The notes beneath the pieces were generated by a model. The model was given only the letters and a program-made list of their open reading frames with translations. It did no database searches and was not told the origin of the DNA. From NCBI RefSeq assembly GCF_030814215.1, contig NZ_JAUSUT010000001.1:6138001-6202000 (forward strand): a stretch of DNA of 64,000 nucleotides, written 5' to 3'. Of the stretch, positions 31,455 through 41,939 are shown piece by piece (the stretch's first letter is position 1; the number at the start of each line of letters is the position of its first letter). Origin of the DNA: Amycolatopsis thermophila (GTDB lineage Bacteria; Actinomycetota; Actinomycetes; Mycobacteriales; Pseudonocardiaceae). Both the position numbers and the translations under genes were made by a program.

Positions 31455-32844
31455 CTTGACCGATCCCCGTGACCTGGTCGGTGCGCTGGTGACCGAACTC
31501 CCGGAGTGGCTGCCCACGCAGCGGTGGTTCGCCGGGAAGGACCGGCCGGTCACCGCGGTCCGCCCGCTCAGCACGACGGTCCTGCTGGAGGGCGACCCGC
31601 TCCTGCTCCACCTCGTCGTCGAAGTGGAGCAGGACGACCGTCGCGAGCCGTACCAGCTGCTGATCGGCAGCCAGGCGCACCTGCCGGAGTACCTCGGCTC
31701 CAGCTGGATCGGCACCGAGCGCGGCCTGCCCTGCTACGAGGCCGCCGGCGACGCCGACCTCACGGGCACGCTGCTGGACCTCATCGTCGAGGACGCGCGG
31801 ATCGGGTCGCTGCGGTTCGCCCGCGAACCCGGCGCGCAGGTGCGCGGCGGGCTGCGGGCACGGCCGGTGACCGCCGAGCAGAGCAACACCTCGCTGGTGT
31901 TCGGCCACCACTACATCCTCAAGCTGTTCCGCAAGCTCACCCCGGGCGAGAACCCGGACCTGCGGCTGCACCGCGCGCTGCACGGGGTGGGCTGCACGCA
32001 CATCGCGGAGCTGCTCGGCTCGATCACCGGGGACCTCGGCGGCGAGCCGGCCACGATCGGGATGCTGCAGAAGTTCGTGCCCGACGCGGTGGACGGCTGG
32101 GCCATGGCCACCACCAGCGTCCGCGATCTCATGGCCGATCCCGAGCTGCCCCCCGACGAGGTGGGCGGCGATTTCGCCGGGGAGGCGCAGCGGCTCGGCC
32201 AGGCTGTCGCCTCCGTGCACTCCGACCTGCGGCGGGCCCTCGGCGACGAAATCGCCGACGAGGGCGAGTTCGACCGCACGGTCAAGGCGATGCGGGATCG
32301 TCTGGACACCGTGATCCGCGCGGTGCCCGCACTGGCCGAGCACGCCACCGCGCTGCGGGCCGCGTTCGACAAGGTGCGTGAAGCCCGTGGACCGGTGTCC
32401 ATGCAGTACATCCACGGCGACCTGCACCTGGGGCAGGTGCTGCGCACGGTCACCGGATGGCTGCTGATCGATTTCGAGGGCGAGCCGGCCGCGCCGGCGG
32501 CCGAACGGGTCGCGCTGCGCTCGCCGTTGCGCGACGTCGCCGGGATGCTGCGCTCGTTCGACTACGCCGCGCACCAGATGCTCATCGGTCAGGACGGCGA
32601 CCCGAAGCTCACCGAGCGGGCGCTGGAGTGGGCGCGGCGCAACCGGTCGGCGTTCTGCGACGGCTACGCCAAGGCGGCGCCGGACACGGTCGGCGACCCG
32701 CGCGGGCACGCGGACCTGTTGCGCGCCTTCGAGCTCGACAAGGCCGTCTACGAAGTGGCCTACGAACACGCCAACCGGCCGGAGTGGCTGACCGTGCCGC
32801 TGACGTCCATCGCCCGGATCACCGCAGGAGGCGAACAACCGTGA
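31447..32844 (+). CDS. mak: Maltokinase
   Basis: 465 residues. Mak (Pep2) phosphorylates maltose at C1 with ATP, giving the GlgE donor. It has the eukaryotic-kinase-like aminoglycoside-phosphotransferase fold: N-lobe with [11 protein letters not shown] (the N-cap seen in maltokinases), catalytic loop [12 protein letters not shown] and metal motif [12 protein letters not shown] 31447 overlaps the treS stop by 8 nt, and its own stop overlaps the glgB GTG by 4 nt, so treS-mak-glgB are coupled. Not a fusion with TreS, unlike some actinobacteria. Confidence 0.94.
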   Translation: MSDLTDPRDLVGALVTELPEWLPTQRWFAGKDRPVTAVRPLSTTVLLEGDPLLLHLVVEVEQDDRREPYQLLIGSQAHLPEYLGSSWIGTERGLPCYEAAGDADLTGTLLDLIVEDARIGSLRFAREPGAQVRGGLRARPVTAEQSNTSLVFGHHYILKLFRKLTPGENPDLRLHRALHGVGCTHIAELLGSITGDLGGEPATIGMLQKFVPDAVDGWAMATTSVRDLMADPELPPDEVGGDFAGEAQRLGQAVASVHSDLRRALGDEIADEGEFDRTVKAMRDRLDTVIRAVPALAEHATALRAAFDKVREARGPVSMQYIHGDLHLGQVLRTVTGWLLIDFEGEPAAPAAERVALRSPLRDVAGMLRSFDYAAHQMLIGQDGDPKLTERALEWARRNRSAFCDGYAKAAPDTVGDPRGHADLLRAFELDKAVYEVAYEHANRPEWLTVPLTSIARITAGGEQP

Positions 32845-35027
32845 ACGCGGTCCCAGCCGAACTGCCGGACGCGGCCCCGCCGCCCGGCGACATCGACCGG
32901 CTGCTGGCCGGCTCGCACCACGACCCGCACTCGGTCCTCGGTGTGCACACCGTGGGTGAGACGGTGGTGGTGCGCGCCTTGCGGCCCGGCGCACGCCGGG
33001 TCACCGTGGTCGCCGCCGACCACAAGTTCGACCTCGACCGCGTCGTCGACGGGCTGTGGGCCGGCTCGGTGCCCGAGCACCCCGGCGACTACCGGCTCGA
33101 GGTCGACTACGACGGGCACGTGTGCACGATCGACGACCCGTACCGGTGGCTGCCCACGGTCGGGGAGCTCGACCAGCACCTGATCGGCGAGGGCAGGCAC
33201 GAGCGGTTGTGGGACGTGCTCGGCGCCCACCCGCGCTCCTACGAAACGCCCAACGGGGTCGTCACCGGCACCTCGTTCGCCGTGTGGGCGCCCACCGCGC
33301 GCGGGGTGCGGGTGATCGGCGACTTCAACGGGTGGGACGGCCGGTCGCACCCGATGCGCTCGCTCGGCTCCTCCGGGGTGTGGGAGCTCTTCATCCCCGG
33401 CGTGGAGATCGGGACGCACTACAAGTTCCGCATCCTCGGCGCCGACGGCAACTGGCACGAGAAGGCCGATCCGATGGCGTTCGCGACGGAGAAGCCGCCC
33501 GCGACCGCGTCGGTGGTCACCGCGTCGGCCTACGAGTGGTCCGACGACGCGTGGCTGGCCCAGCGCGACGCGACGAACTGGGCCAACGCGCCGATGAGCG
33601 TCTACGAGGTGCACCTCGGGTCGTGGCGGCCCGGCCTGGATTACCGGGAGCTGGCCGAGGCGCTCGCGGACTACGTCCAGGACATGGGTTTCACCCACGT
33701 CGAGCTGCTGCCGATCGCCGAGCACCCGTTCGGCGGGTCGTGGGGCTACCAGGTCACCTCCTACTACGCACCGACCGCGCGGTTCGGGCACCCGGACGAC
33801 TTCCGGTACTTCGTGGACCGGCTGCACCAGCGCGGCATCGGGGTGATCGTGGACTGGGTGCCCGCCCACTTCCCGAAGGACAACTGGGCGCTGGCCCGCT
33901 TCGACGGCACGCCGCTGTACGAGCACCCCGACCCGCGCCGCGGCGAGCAGCCGGACTGGGGCACCTACGTGTTCGACTTCGGCCGCAACGAGGTCCGCAA
34001 CTTCCTGGTCGCCAACGCCCTGTTCTGGCTGGAGGAGTACCACCTGGACGGTCTGCGCGTGGACGCGGTGGCGTCGATGCTGTACCTGGACTACTCGCGG
34101 CCCGAGGGCCAGTGGGTGCCCAACTCCTACGGCGGGCGTGAAAACCTGGACGCGGTGCGGTTCCTCCAGGAACTCAACGCCACCGTCTACAAGCGACACC
34201 CGGGCGCGGTGATGATCGCCGAGGAGTCGACCGCCTGGCCCGGTGTCACCCGGCCGACGCACCTGGGCGGGCTCGGGTTCGGGTTCAAGTGGAACATGGG
34301 CTGGATGCACGACACGCTGCACTACCTGGCCCACGACCCGGTGTACCGGTCCTACCACCACAACGAGATGACCTTCTCGCTGGTGTACGCGTGGAGCGAG
34401 AACTTCGTGCTGCCGCTGTCGCACGACGAGGTGGTGCACGGCAAGGGTTCGCTGTGGGGGCGCATGCCCGGCGACGACTGGAACAAGGCGGCCGGGGTGC
34501 GGTCGCTGCTGGCGTTCATGTGGGCGCACCCGGGTAAGCAGCTGCTGTTCATGGGCGGCGAGTTCGGCCAGGAGCAGGAGTGGTCGGAGGAGCGGTCGCT
34601 GGACTGGCACCTGCTGGACCAGCCGCTGCACGCCGGGATCCAGAAACTGCTGCGGGACCTCAACGGGGTGTACGCCTCGACGCCGGCGTTGTTCAGCGCG
34701 GACACCACGCCGGAGGGCTTCGCGTGGATCGACGCGAACGACTCGGGCGGCAACGTGGTGAGCTTCCTGCGCATCGGCGAGGACGGGTCGCGGCTGGCGT
34801 GCGTGGCGAACTTCGCCGGCATGCCGCACCACGACTACCGCGTGGGCCTGCCGGTGGCCGGCCGGTGGCGCGAGGTGGTCAACACCGACGCCGGGATCTA
34901 CGGCGGGTCCGGCGTGGGCAACTACGGCGCGGTGGAGGCCGAACTGGAGCCCTGGCACGGGCAGCCGGCGTCCGCGGTGCTGCAGCTCCCGCCGAACGGG
35001 GTGCTCTGGCTGACCCCGGACGAGTGA
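32841..35027 (+). CDS. glgB: 1,4-alpha-glucan branching enzyme
   Basis: 728 residues. GlgB cuts alpha-1,4 chains and re-attaches them as alpha-1,6 branches. Two N-terminal beta domains (N1 about 15-110, with [15 protein letters not shown]48 about 125-220, with [20 protein letters not shown]) precede the GH13_9 barrel: Asp408 ([11 protein letters not shown]), Glu461 ([10 protein letters not shown]) and Asp529 ([12 protein letters not shown]). GTG 32841 has GGAGG upstream and overlaps the mak stop (GTGA). It ends the glgE operon; a 17-bp hairpin follows. Confidence 0.96.
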   Translation: MNAVPAELPDAAPPPGDIDRLLAGSHHDPHSVLGVHTVGETVVVRALRPGARRVTVVAADHKFDLDRVVDGLWAGSVPEHPGDYRLEVDYDGHVCTIDDPYRWLPTVGELDQHLIGEGRHERLWDVLGAHPRSYETPNGVVTGTSFAVWAPTARGVRVIGDFNGWDGRSHPMRSLGSSGVWELFIPGVEIGTHYKFRILGADGNWHEKADPMAFATEKPPATASVVTASAYEWSDDAWLAQRDATNWANAPMSVYEVHLGSWRPGLDYRELAEALADYVQDMGFTHVELLPIAEHPFGGSWGYQVTSYYAPTARFGHPDDFRYFVDRLHQRGIGVIVDWVPAHFPKDNWALARFDGTPLYEHPDPRRGEQPDWGTYVFDFGRNEVRNFLVANALFWLEEYHLDGLRVDAVASMLYLDYSRPEGQWVPNSYGGRENLDAVRFLQELNATVYKRHPGAVMIAEESTAWPGVTRPTHLGGLGFGFKWNMGWMHDTLHYLAHDPVYRSYHHNEMTFSLVYAWSENFVLPLSHDEVVHGKGSLWGRMPGDDWNKAAGVRSLLAFMWAHPGKQLLFMGGEFGQEQEWSEERSLDWHLLDQPLHAGIQKLLRDLNGVYASTPALFSADTTPEGFAWIDANDSGGNVVSFLRIGEDGSRLACVANFAGMPHHDYRVGLPVAGRWREVVNTDAGIYGGSGVGNYGAVEAELEPWHGQPASAVLQLPPNGVLWLTPDE

Positions 35028-35053
35028 GCCGGACCACGATCACCAGCACTAAT

Positions 35054-35093
35054 GGCACGGGGTGCCACTCCTCCCGGAGTGGCACCCCGTGCC
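35054..35093. terminator. Bidirectional hairpin terminator between glgB and the TetR gene
   Basis: A perfect 17-bp stem, GGCACGGGGTGCCACTC and its complement, with a 6-nt loop, sits 26 bp after the glgB stop and just before the convergent TetR stop at 35097. TTT follows on the plus strand, so it can terminate the glgE-glgB transcript and probably the TetR transcript. Confidence 0.85.
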
Positions 35094-35096
35094 GTT

Positions 35097-35840
35097 TCAG
35101 TCCTCGGACCGCAGCGCCCGGCTGATCTGCCGGACCACTTCGGACAACGGCGCGGAAGCTTTGAGCACGGCGATCACCGCCTCGTCGTCGCCGGTGTCCC
35201 GCGGGGGTCCGGTCGTGTCGCCGAAGGCGTCGATGACCAGTGCGAAGGCTTCCTTGGCGTGGGCGTGGGCGTCCTCGGCGCCGCCGCTGCGCAGCCACCG
35301 CCGCAGCACGTGGTTGTGCGCCGCCGCGACGGCCGCCGCCGCCACCGAGCCGCGCAGGTCCCACAGCGGATCGCCGGCCGCCTGGAACCGCGCGCGCAGG
35401 TACGTCGCGAGCACGCGCTGGTAGCGGTCGACGCTCGCGACCTCCTTGTCCCGCAACGAGGGCACGGTGCGGGTCAGCGCGAAGCGCTTGACCGAGACGT
35501 CCGGGTCGGCGAGGTAGGAGTCGAGCACCAGACCCACGCCCGCGCAGGCCACCTCGAGGGGGTTCTGCCGGTCGTCCGCGCTGGCGAACAGCTGCTCGAT
35601 GCGGACCAGGACCTCCTCGTGGTTGGGGAAGATCGCGTCCTCCTTGGACCGGAAGTACCGGAAGAAGGTGCGCCGGCCGACCCCGGCGGCCGAGGCGATC
35701 TCGTCCACCGTCGTGGCGTCGTACCCCTGCTCCGAGAACTTCTCGATCGCCGCGACGGTGAGGGCGTGGCGCAGCCGCCGGCGGCCCGCGGTGGTCCTGC
35801 CCACCCGCGGCCGCGGCGCGGGCCGGGACTCGTCGGACAT
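35097..35840 (-). CDS. TetR-family transcriptional regulator
   Basis: 247 residues. The N-terminal helix-turn-helix (about 25-70) reads AIEKFSEQGYDATTVDEIASAAGVGRRTFFRYFRSKEDA in two blocks, textbook TetR with the R-FFRYF ending common in actinobacterial members. The C-terminal ligand domain is helical and not assignable. It is divergent from the small gene at 35963; the 122-bp gap contains a near-perfect palindrome, so autoregulation with control of that gene is likely. Confidence 0.9.
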   Translation of the reverse strand: MSDESRPAPRPRVGRTTAGRRRLRHALTVAAIEKFSEQGYDATTVDEIASAAGVGRRTFFRYFRSKEDAIFPNHEEVLVRIEQLFASADDRQNPLEVACAGVGLVLDSYLADPDVSVKRFALTRTVPSLRDKEVASVDRYQRVLATYLRARFQAAGDPLWDLRGSVAAAAVAAAHNHVLRRWLRSGGAEDAHAHAKEAFALVIDAFGDTTGPPRDTGDDEAVIAVLKASAPLSEVVRQISRALRSED

Positions 35841-35865
35841 GAGGACGAACCTAACAGGCCGGACT

Positions 35866-35892
35866 TGCTAAGGGCACGCAGTGCCATTAGCA
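35866..35892. promoter_or_regulatory. Palindromic candidate operator of the TetR regulator
   Basis: TGCTAAGGGCAC-GCA-GTGCCATTAGCA: 12-bp arms with one mismatch and a 3-bp spacer, located 26 bp upstream of the TetR start and 71 bp upstream of the divergent gene. Size, symmetry and position are typical of a TetR operator overlapping divergent promoters. Confidence 0.7.
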
Positions 35893-35962
35893 TCACAGTC
35901 ATCCACCACCGCTTCGGGCACTGCCGCTCTGGTGCCCCACCTCACCGGGAAGGGGACCGGCC

Positions 35963-36415
35963 ATGAGTGTCGATCACGACCTGGGCACCAAGCGCCCGGG
36001 TACCACGCCGATGGACTACCGCCGCGTGTTCGGCTGGCCGGTCCACTGGCAGAACGGCTCCCTCAATTTCGTGATCGGGGCCGGGATCGGCGCCGTCGCG
36101 GTGCCGCGGGCCCGGGCCGAGCAGGTGCTGGAGCACCTGACGCGGCAGGGTTGCCGCGGGCCGGCGCTGAGTGTGCCCACCAAGCACGGTTCGGTGGTGA
36201 TCTTCCTCGTCGAGGCCGACATCCTGGGCAGCGACGCCGAGTTCCTGCCGCGCGACGTGCGGGTGCTGACGGCCGGCACCTCGGTGCCGATGCCGGGCAC
36301 CCACGGCCCGGCCGACCTGGCGCGCTGGATCGTGCCGCCGGACCCGCAGCAGCGGTGGCTGCCGAGCCTGACGGCGGTCCTGGCCGCCATCCGGTCCGCG
36401 GGCCGCTACCGCTGA
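35963..36415 (+). CDS. Hypothetical protein divergent from the TetR regulator
   Basis: 150 residues, soluble, no signal or membrane segment. It opens MSVDHDLGTKRPG and continues with YRRVFGWPVHW, FVIGAGIGAVAVP and a conserved-looking C-terminal RWIVPPDPQQRWLP. I have seen similar small actinobacterial proteins described as resembling the N-terminal part of bifunctional primase/polymerases, but no catalytic acidic triad is evident here, so I give no function. GGGAAGGGGA precedes ATG 35963. Control by the adjacent TetR protein is likely from the shared palindrome. The repeat array follows immediately. Confidence 0.8.
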   Translation: MSVDHDLGTKRPGTTPMDYRRVFGWPVHWQNGSLNFVIGAGIGAVAVPRARAEQVLEHLTRQGCRGPALSVPTKHGSVVIFLVEADILGSDAEFLPRDVRVLTAGTSVPMPGTHGPADLARWIVPPDPQQRWLPSLTAVLAAIRSAGRYR

Positions 36416-36419
36416 CGAA

Positions 36420-37010
36420 CGCGGCCCGCGCGGCGGCGCGCCCCCGGCGGCGCGAGCTCCGCAGGATCTGACAACACCCGCGGCCGACTCCCGCTCCGGG
36501 GCATGTTGCGGTTGCGGCGGCACGAGGTCCGGCGCGCCCATCGAAACAACCTCACCGGGGCGGCGGCCCGCTCCCGGGGGCGATGTTGCGGTTGCAGCGG
36601 AACAGGTTCCCAGGGTCACCCTCGGGCCGCCCGGACCGCGGCCCGCGCCGACGTGAGGATCCGGTTCCGGCGGCGTGAAGTCCGGGGCGCCCATCGAAAC
36701 ACCCTCGCCCCACCCGGGCCCCGGCCCGCGCCGACGCGAAGGCCCGATTGCGGCGGCGCGAGGTCCGGCGCACCCATCGAAACAACCCCACCCCACCCGA
36801 GGCGCCGCCCGCGCCGGAACGAGGGTCCGGTTGCGGCGGCGCGAGGTCCCGGGGGCGCCCACCGAAACACCCTTACCCGGGCGGCAGCCCGCGCGGGGGC
36901 GATTTTCAGCGGCAGCGAAACAGGTTCCCCGAGGCCACCCTCGGCGCCCACCCTCACCCCACCCGGGCCGCGGCCCGCGCGGGGGCGATGTTGCGGTTGA
37001 AACGGAACAG
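36420..37010. repeat. Degenerate tandem array (about 8 units, 66-86 bp) reaching into the 3' end of the FAD oxidoreductase gene
   Basis: Units are marked by CCCGC(G/T)C at 36424, 36490, 36567, 36642, 36725, 36808, 36888 and 36974; the steps are 66, 77, 75, 83, 83, 80 and 86 bp. Units at 36490, 36642, 36725 and 36808 share TTGCGGCGGCGCGAGGTCC and GGCGCCCATCGAAAC. Units at 36567 and 36888 instead resemble the coding end of the FAD oxidoreductase (GATGTTGCGG, CGGAACAGGTT); the native copy is at 36974. On the minus strand the 36567 unit still encodes DPGNLFRCNRNIAP, matching the true end DPRNLFRFNRNIAP. The period is not a multiple of 3, so it is not coding. This fills the gap 36416-36953. Confidence 0.8.
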
Positions 37011-38219
37011 GTTGCGCGGATCGTGGCGGGCCTTGAGGGTGGCCAGGCGCTCGTAGAGTTCCGGCTCGTAACCCGCCCGGGTCTGAGCCTCGCTCGCCGT
37101 GTCGGCGCCGCCGTACAGGAACGCCAGGTTGTGGCCCGTCGTCCAGGGCGCGAGGTCCCGCGCGACCCTCTCGTGCACGTCCCGGTCGTCCGGGCCCGAG
37201 ATCACCCGCACCGCGTAGCGCGCCGCCCGGTGGCCGACCATCGCCGGGCCCGGACGGCCCATCGCACCGCCCAGGTGGCGGATGTCGACCACCGCACCGA
37301 CCCCGGCCACGGCCTCCAGCGCTTCCGGCGCCAGGTCGCGCAGCAGGTGGTTCGTCGCCCGGTAGGCGTGCGGCTCGTCCGGATCACGGTGGATCGACGA
37401 CGTCTCCGCGTACGGCATCGTCCGCACCGTGTCGCTCAACCGCTCCCCCACCGCGCGCAACGGAGCCACCAGCCCCGCGTCGTGCACCAGCGACGCCACC
37501 CGCACCGACGCGATCCGCCCGGCGGGCCCCGGCACCAGCGTCACCGACGAGGTCACCTCCTCCCGCAGCGACTCCGTCCACTCGCGCCACACCTCCAGCA
37601 CCCGCGGGACCAACGGCGCGGCGAACACCAGCTGCCCGCCGAACACCGCCGGCACCTCCACCAGATCCACCTCGAGCGCGGTCACGACCCCGAAGTTCCC
37701 GCCGCTGCCCAGCACGGCGCCGAACAGCTCGTCGCCCGGCGCCAGACAACGCGACAGCCCGTCCGCGGTGACGATCTCGACGCGCCGCACGTGGTCGGCG
37801 GCGAACCCGAACCTCCGCCCCAGCAACCCGACTCCCCCGCCGAGCGTGTACCCGGCCACCCCGACCGACGGCGACGACCCATTCAGCGGCGCCAGGCCGT
37901 GCGCGGCCGCCGCTTCCACGAGCGCACCCGCCCGCACACCGGCCCCGACCCGGGCCGTCCGGCGCACCGGATCCACGTGCAGTTCCGTCAGCCGCCGCGT
38001 GCTGATGAGAACCCCGCCGTCGGCGGGGACCGACAACCCGTGCCCGGTCGCCTGCACCGCGACGGGCAGGTCCCGTTCCGCCGCGTGGACGACCGCACGC
38101 CGGACGTCCCCGGCGTCGCGCGCCGGAACGACCACCGCGGGCCGGTGCCGGTAGGCCGTCTGAAAACCGCGGACCTCGTCGTCGTAGCCGTCGTCGGCCC
38201 GTGTGAGCATCTCCACCAT
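36954..38219 (-). CDS. FAD-binding oxidoreductase (berberine bridge/6-hydroxynicotine oxidase type)
   Basis: 421 residues. The N-terminal FAD_binding_4 domain shows YRHRPAVVVPARDAGDVRRA, QATGHGLS (the His position often linked to FAD), GSSPSVGVAGYTLGGGVGLL and GSGGNFGVVTALE. The C-terminal BBE segment DPRNLFRFNRNIAP is canonical. Enzymes of this type oxidise alcohols, amines or sugars using O2. ATG 38219 is preferred over the in-frame start at 38255 because the family begins close to MLTRADDGYD. The gene's 3' end is the probable source of some units of the downstream repeat array. An NTF2-like gene lies 79 nt upstream. Confidence 0.9.
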   Translation of the reverse strand: MVEMLTRADDGYDDEVRGFQTAYRHRPAVVVPARDAGDVRRAVVHAAERDLPVAVQATGHGLSVPADGGVLISTRRLTELHVDPVRRTARVGAGVRAGALVEAAAAHGLAPLNGSSPSVGVAGYTLGGGVGLLGRRFGFAADHVRRVEIVTADGLSRCLAPGDELFGAVLGSGGNFGVVTALEVDLVEVPAVFGGQLVFAAPLVPRVLEVWREWTESLREEVTSSVTLVPGPAGRIASVRVASLVHDAGLVAPLRAVGERLSDTVRTMPYAETSSIHRDPDEPHAYRATNHLLRDLAPEALEAVAGVGAVVDIRHLGGAMGRPGPAMVGHRAARYAVRVISGPDDRDVHERVARDLAPWTTGHNLAFLYGGADTASEAQTRAGYEPELYERLATLKARHDPRNLFRFNRNIAPARAAARVG

Positions 38220-38298
38220 GCCCCCAGCCTCGGCCAGTGCGGGCCAGAAGTCCAAGAGCTGCTGGGTCTGCTGACCAGAACCAGCCGTTATGGCACGG

Positions 38299-38616
38299 TC
38301 AGCGGATGCGCAGCCGGGCGATGCGGTCGTCCCGCACGACGAACTCGAACGTCCCCGGTCCGTTGAAGCCGTTGCCGCTGACCTGCAACGTGACCGTCGT
38401 GGTGTCGCCGCTGGTCCGGGAGCCGGTGACGTCGAAGTGGGCCTGGACGCCGATGTTCTCCCGGTCGTTCCAGCCGGCGAGCTCGTCGCGGCCGGTGAAG
38501 GTGCGGCCCCAGTCGTCGACCTGACCGTCCTCGGTGAAGGCGTCGAGGAACGCCTCGCTGTCGCCGCGGTTGGTGGCGTCGAACATCCGCCGGACGGCGG
38601 CGGGCAGGTCCGTCAT
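38299..38616 (-). CDS. NTF2-like/SnoaL-type small protein
   Basis: 105 residues with the NTF2 fold pattern: helix AVRRMFDATNRGDSEAFLDAFTEDGQVDDWG, then strand-rich VTLQVSGNGFNGPGTFEFVVRDDRIARLRI. Members act as small isomerases/hydrolases or stress proteins; no catalytic set is visible, so the role is unknown. It sits upstream of the FAD oxidoreductase on the same strand and 10 nt downstream of the PucR gene. Confidence 0.82.
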   Translation of the reverse strand: MTDLPAAVRRMFDATNRGDSEAFLDAFTEDGQVDDWGRTFTGRDELAGWNDRENIGVQAHFDVTGSRTSGDTTTVTLQVSGNGFNGPGTFEFVVRDDRIARLRIR

Positions 38617-38626
38617 GGAACCCAGC

Positions 38627-40189
38627 CTATACGCCGGGCGGCAGCCTGAGCTGCAACGACGCGAACAGCCGCACCAGCGGATCGCCGAGGTCGATCCCGG
38701 CCACCTCCGCCGCGCGGCGCACCCGGTACCGCAGCGTGTTCGGGTGCACGTGCAGGCGGGCCGCGGCCGGCCGGACGTCCCCCAGGGCGTCCAGGTAGGC
38801 CAGCAGTGACACGGCCAGGTCCGGATGCCGCGATCGCAACGCCGTCAGGCGGGGGTCGCGCAGCCGGGGCTGCTCGGCCAGCATCGCGAGCGTCTCGCTG
38901 ACCAGCACCTGGGAGCGCACGTCGGCCAGGGTCGCGACCTCCAGGTCGAGCCCGCGCGCCATCGCGTCCAGCACCCGGTCCGCCTCCTGGCGCGAGACGC
39001 CGACGTCCTCCACCCCCGCCACGACGCACCCGACCGCGGCCCGCACCCGGGTCCGCGCGGCCGCCACCATCTCGCGGGTCAGCTCGAGCAGCGCCGGTTC
39101 CCCGTTCGGCGGCAGGTCGGGCAGGAAGGCGTACGTCCGGTCGCCGAGCTGGGTCACCAGCGCGCTGCGCCGGTAGGCCGCCGCGTGCACGGAGATCACC
39201 GCGGCCAGCGCGGCGCGGCGCAGTTCCAGCTCCGTCCGGTCCGCCGGCTCGGCCTCGCGCGGGGCGAACGCCACGACCGCGGCCGGTTTGGCCGGGTCGG
39301 CGCCGATCTGCCGCGCCACCGAAACCGGGTCGCTGCGCCCGTCGAGCATCCCGGCCAGCAGGTTCTCCCGGAACCGGGTGCCGGCCGCGCTGGGCTGCCG
39401 CACCAGGTGCAGTGCCGCGACGCGCGCGGCACCGACCAGCGCCTGCTCGGCCCGCTCGGCCAGCGGCGTCGCGCCCTGCTGCACCCAGATCGACCCGAGC
39501 GGCCGCCCGCCCGCGTGCACCCCGACCGCGAGCCGCGTGCGGATGCCCAGGTCGGGGCGTTCCTCGATGCGCACCACCTCTTCGGTGGCCCGCAGCCGCC
39601 GGTAGACACCCCACTCGTGCAGCATCGCCAGGTACGGCGCGGGCCCCTGCCTGCCCAGGATCGACAACCGCCGCAGCTCGTCCACCTCGTCGTCGGAGCG
39701 GGAGTAGGCCAGGACCCGGCTCGCGGTGTCCTCGATGCTCACGATCCCGCCGGTCAGCTCGGCGATCGTCTGGGCCAGCGAGAACAGGTCGCCGAGCGTC
39801 TCCCCCGCGTCCTCGTCCGCCGCGCCCCGCGCCGATTCCAGCACCCCGCGCACCAGCGTCGCCAGCTGCTCCCACCGCACGTCGGGCGCGACGGCGAGCA
39901 GCGCGATCCCGGCATCGGTGGCCGCCGACCGCAGCAGGGGCAACGCGGAGTCGGACTCGACCTTGACCGCCGCCGCGGCCGCGCCCTGCCGGCCCGCGGC
40001 CCGGATCAACGGCACCGCTGCCCGGCCGCGCGCCCCGATCACCAGCGCCAGGTCGCCGGGCCGCACCTCGGGCGGGTCATCCGGTTCGATCACCACGACG
40101 TCGGTGATCTCGCCCTCCAGCCCGTCCGGTGCGACCTCCACCTCGACCAGCGGATCGCCCAGCGCGATGAGGATCTGCCGCAGGCTCAC
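38627..40189 (-). CDS. PucR-family transcriptional regulator, probable activator of proline catabolism
   Basis: 520 residues: N-terminal PucR domain (VSLRQILIALGDPLVEVEVAP), a central GGDEF-like/CdaR domain (about 290-410) and a C-terminal HTH_30 (HVHPNTLRYRVRRAAE, about 480-500). PucR proteins divergent from pruA-putA in actinobacteria (PutR type) activate proline use, and the gene is divergent from pruA here. A TTG at 40201 would add four residues, but it overlaps one arm of an upstream dyad, and GTG 40189 matches the usual family start, so I prefer GTG. Confidence 0.88.
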   Translation of the reverse strand: MSLRQILIALGDPLVEVEVAPDGLEGEITDVVVIEPDDPPEVRPGDLALVIGARGRAAVPLIRAAGRQGAAAAAVKVESDSALPLLRSAATDAGIALLAVAPDVRWEQLATLVRGVLESARGAADEDAGETLGDLFSLAQTIAELTGGIVSIEDTASRVLAYSRSDDEVDELRRLSILGRQGPAPYLAMLHEWGVYRRLRATEEVVRIEERPDLGIRTRLAVGVHAGGRPLGSIWVQQGATPLAERAEQALVGAARVAALHLVRQPSAAGTRFRENLLAGMLDGRSDPVSVARQIGADPAKPAAVVAFAPREAEPADRTELELRRAALAAVISVHAAAYRRSALVTQLGDRTYAFLPDLPPNGEPALLELTREMVAAARTRVRAAVGCVVAGVEDVGVSRQEADRVLDAMARGLDLEVATLADVRSQVLVSETLAMLAEQPRLRDPRLTALRSRHPDLAVSLLAYLDALGDVRPAAARLHVHPNTLRYRVRRAAEVAGIDLGDPLVRLFASLQLRLPPGV

Positions 40190-40193
40190 GATC

Positions 40194-40240
40194 TTGTCCA
40201 ATCAGCCAATCGAGGGCTCGAAGCTTAGCCGATCGGACAA
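40194..40240. promoter_or_regulatory. Inverted repeat in the pucR-pruA gap; candidate proline-regulator operator
   Basis: TTGTCCAATC (40194-40203) and GATCGGACAA (40231-40240) are inverted 10-mers with one mismatch, separated by 27 bp, between the divergent PucR gene and pruA. The 37-bp centre spacing would put both on nearly the same DNA face, fitting a dimer-of-dimers regulator. The binding protein is inferred from position. Confidence 0.5.
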
Positions 40241-40303
40241 CCTTCCGCGGTCTTCGCGCTCCTAGCGTTGAGACATCCCGCACGTCGACGAGAAGGAGCA
40301 GCC

Positions 40304-41929
<1,626 letters not shown>

Positions 41930-41939
41930 GGAGGCCGCC

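Noticed and set aside
35942-36862. Minus-strand 306-codon open frame over the repeat array
   Set aside because: Repeat period of 83 bp rotates the frame, so the apparent protein is not periodic in one frame; it also overlaps the hypothetical gene antisense.
36500-36900. Possible CRISPR array
   Set aside because: Units are contiguous and degenerate with no constant short repeat separated by unique spacers, and no cas genes are present.
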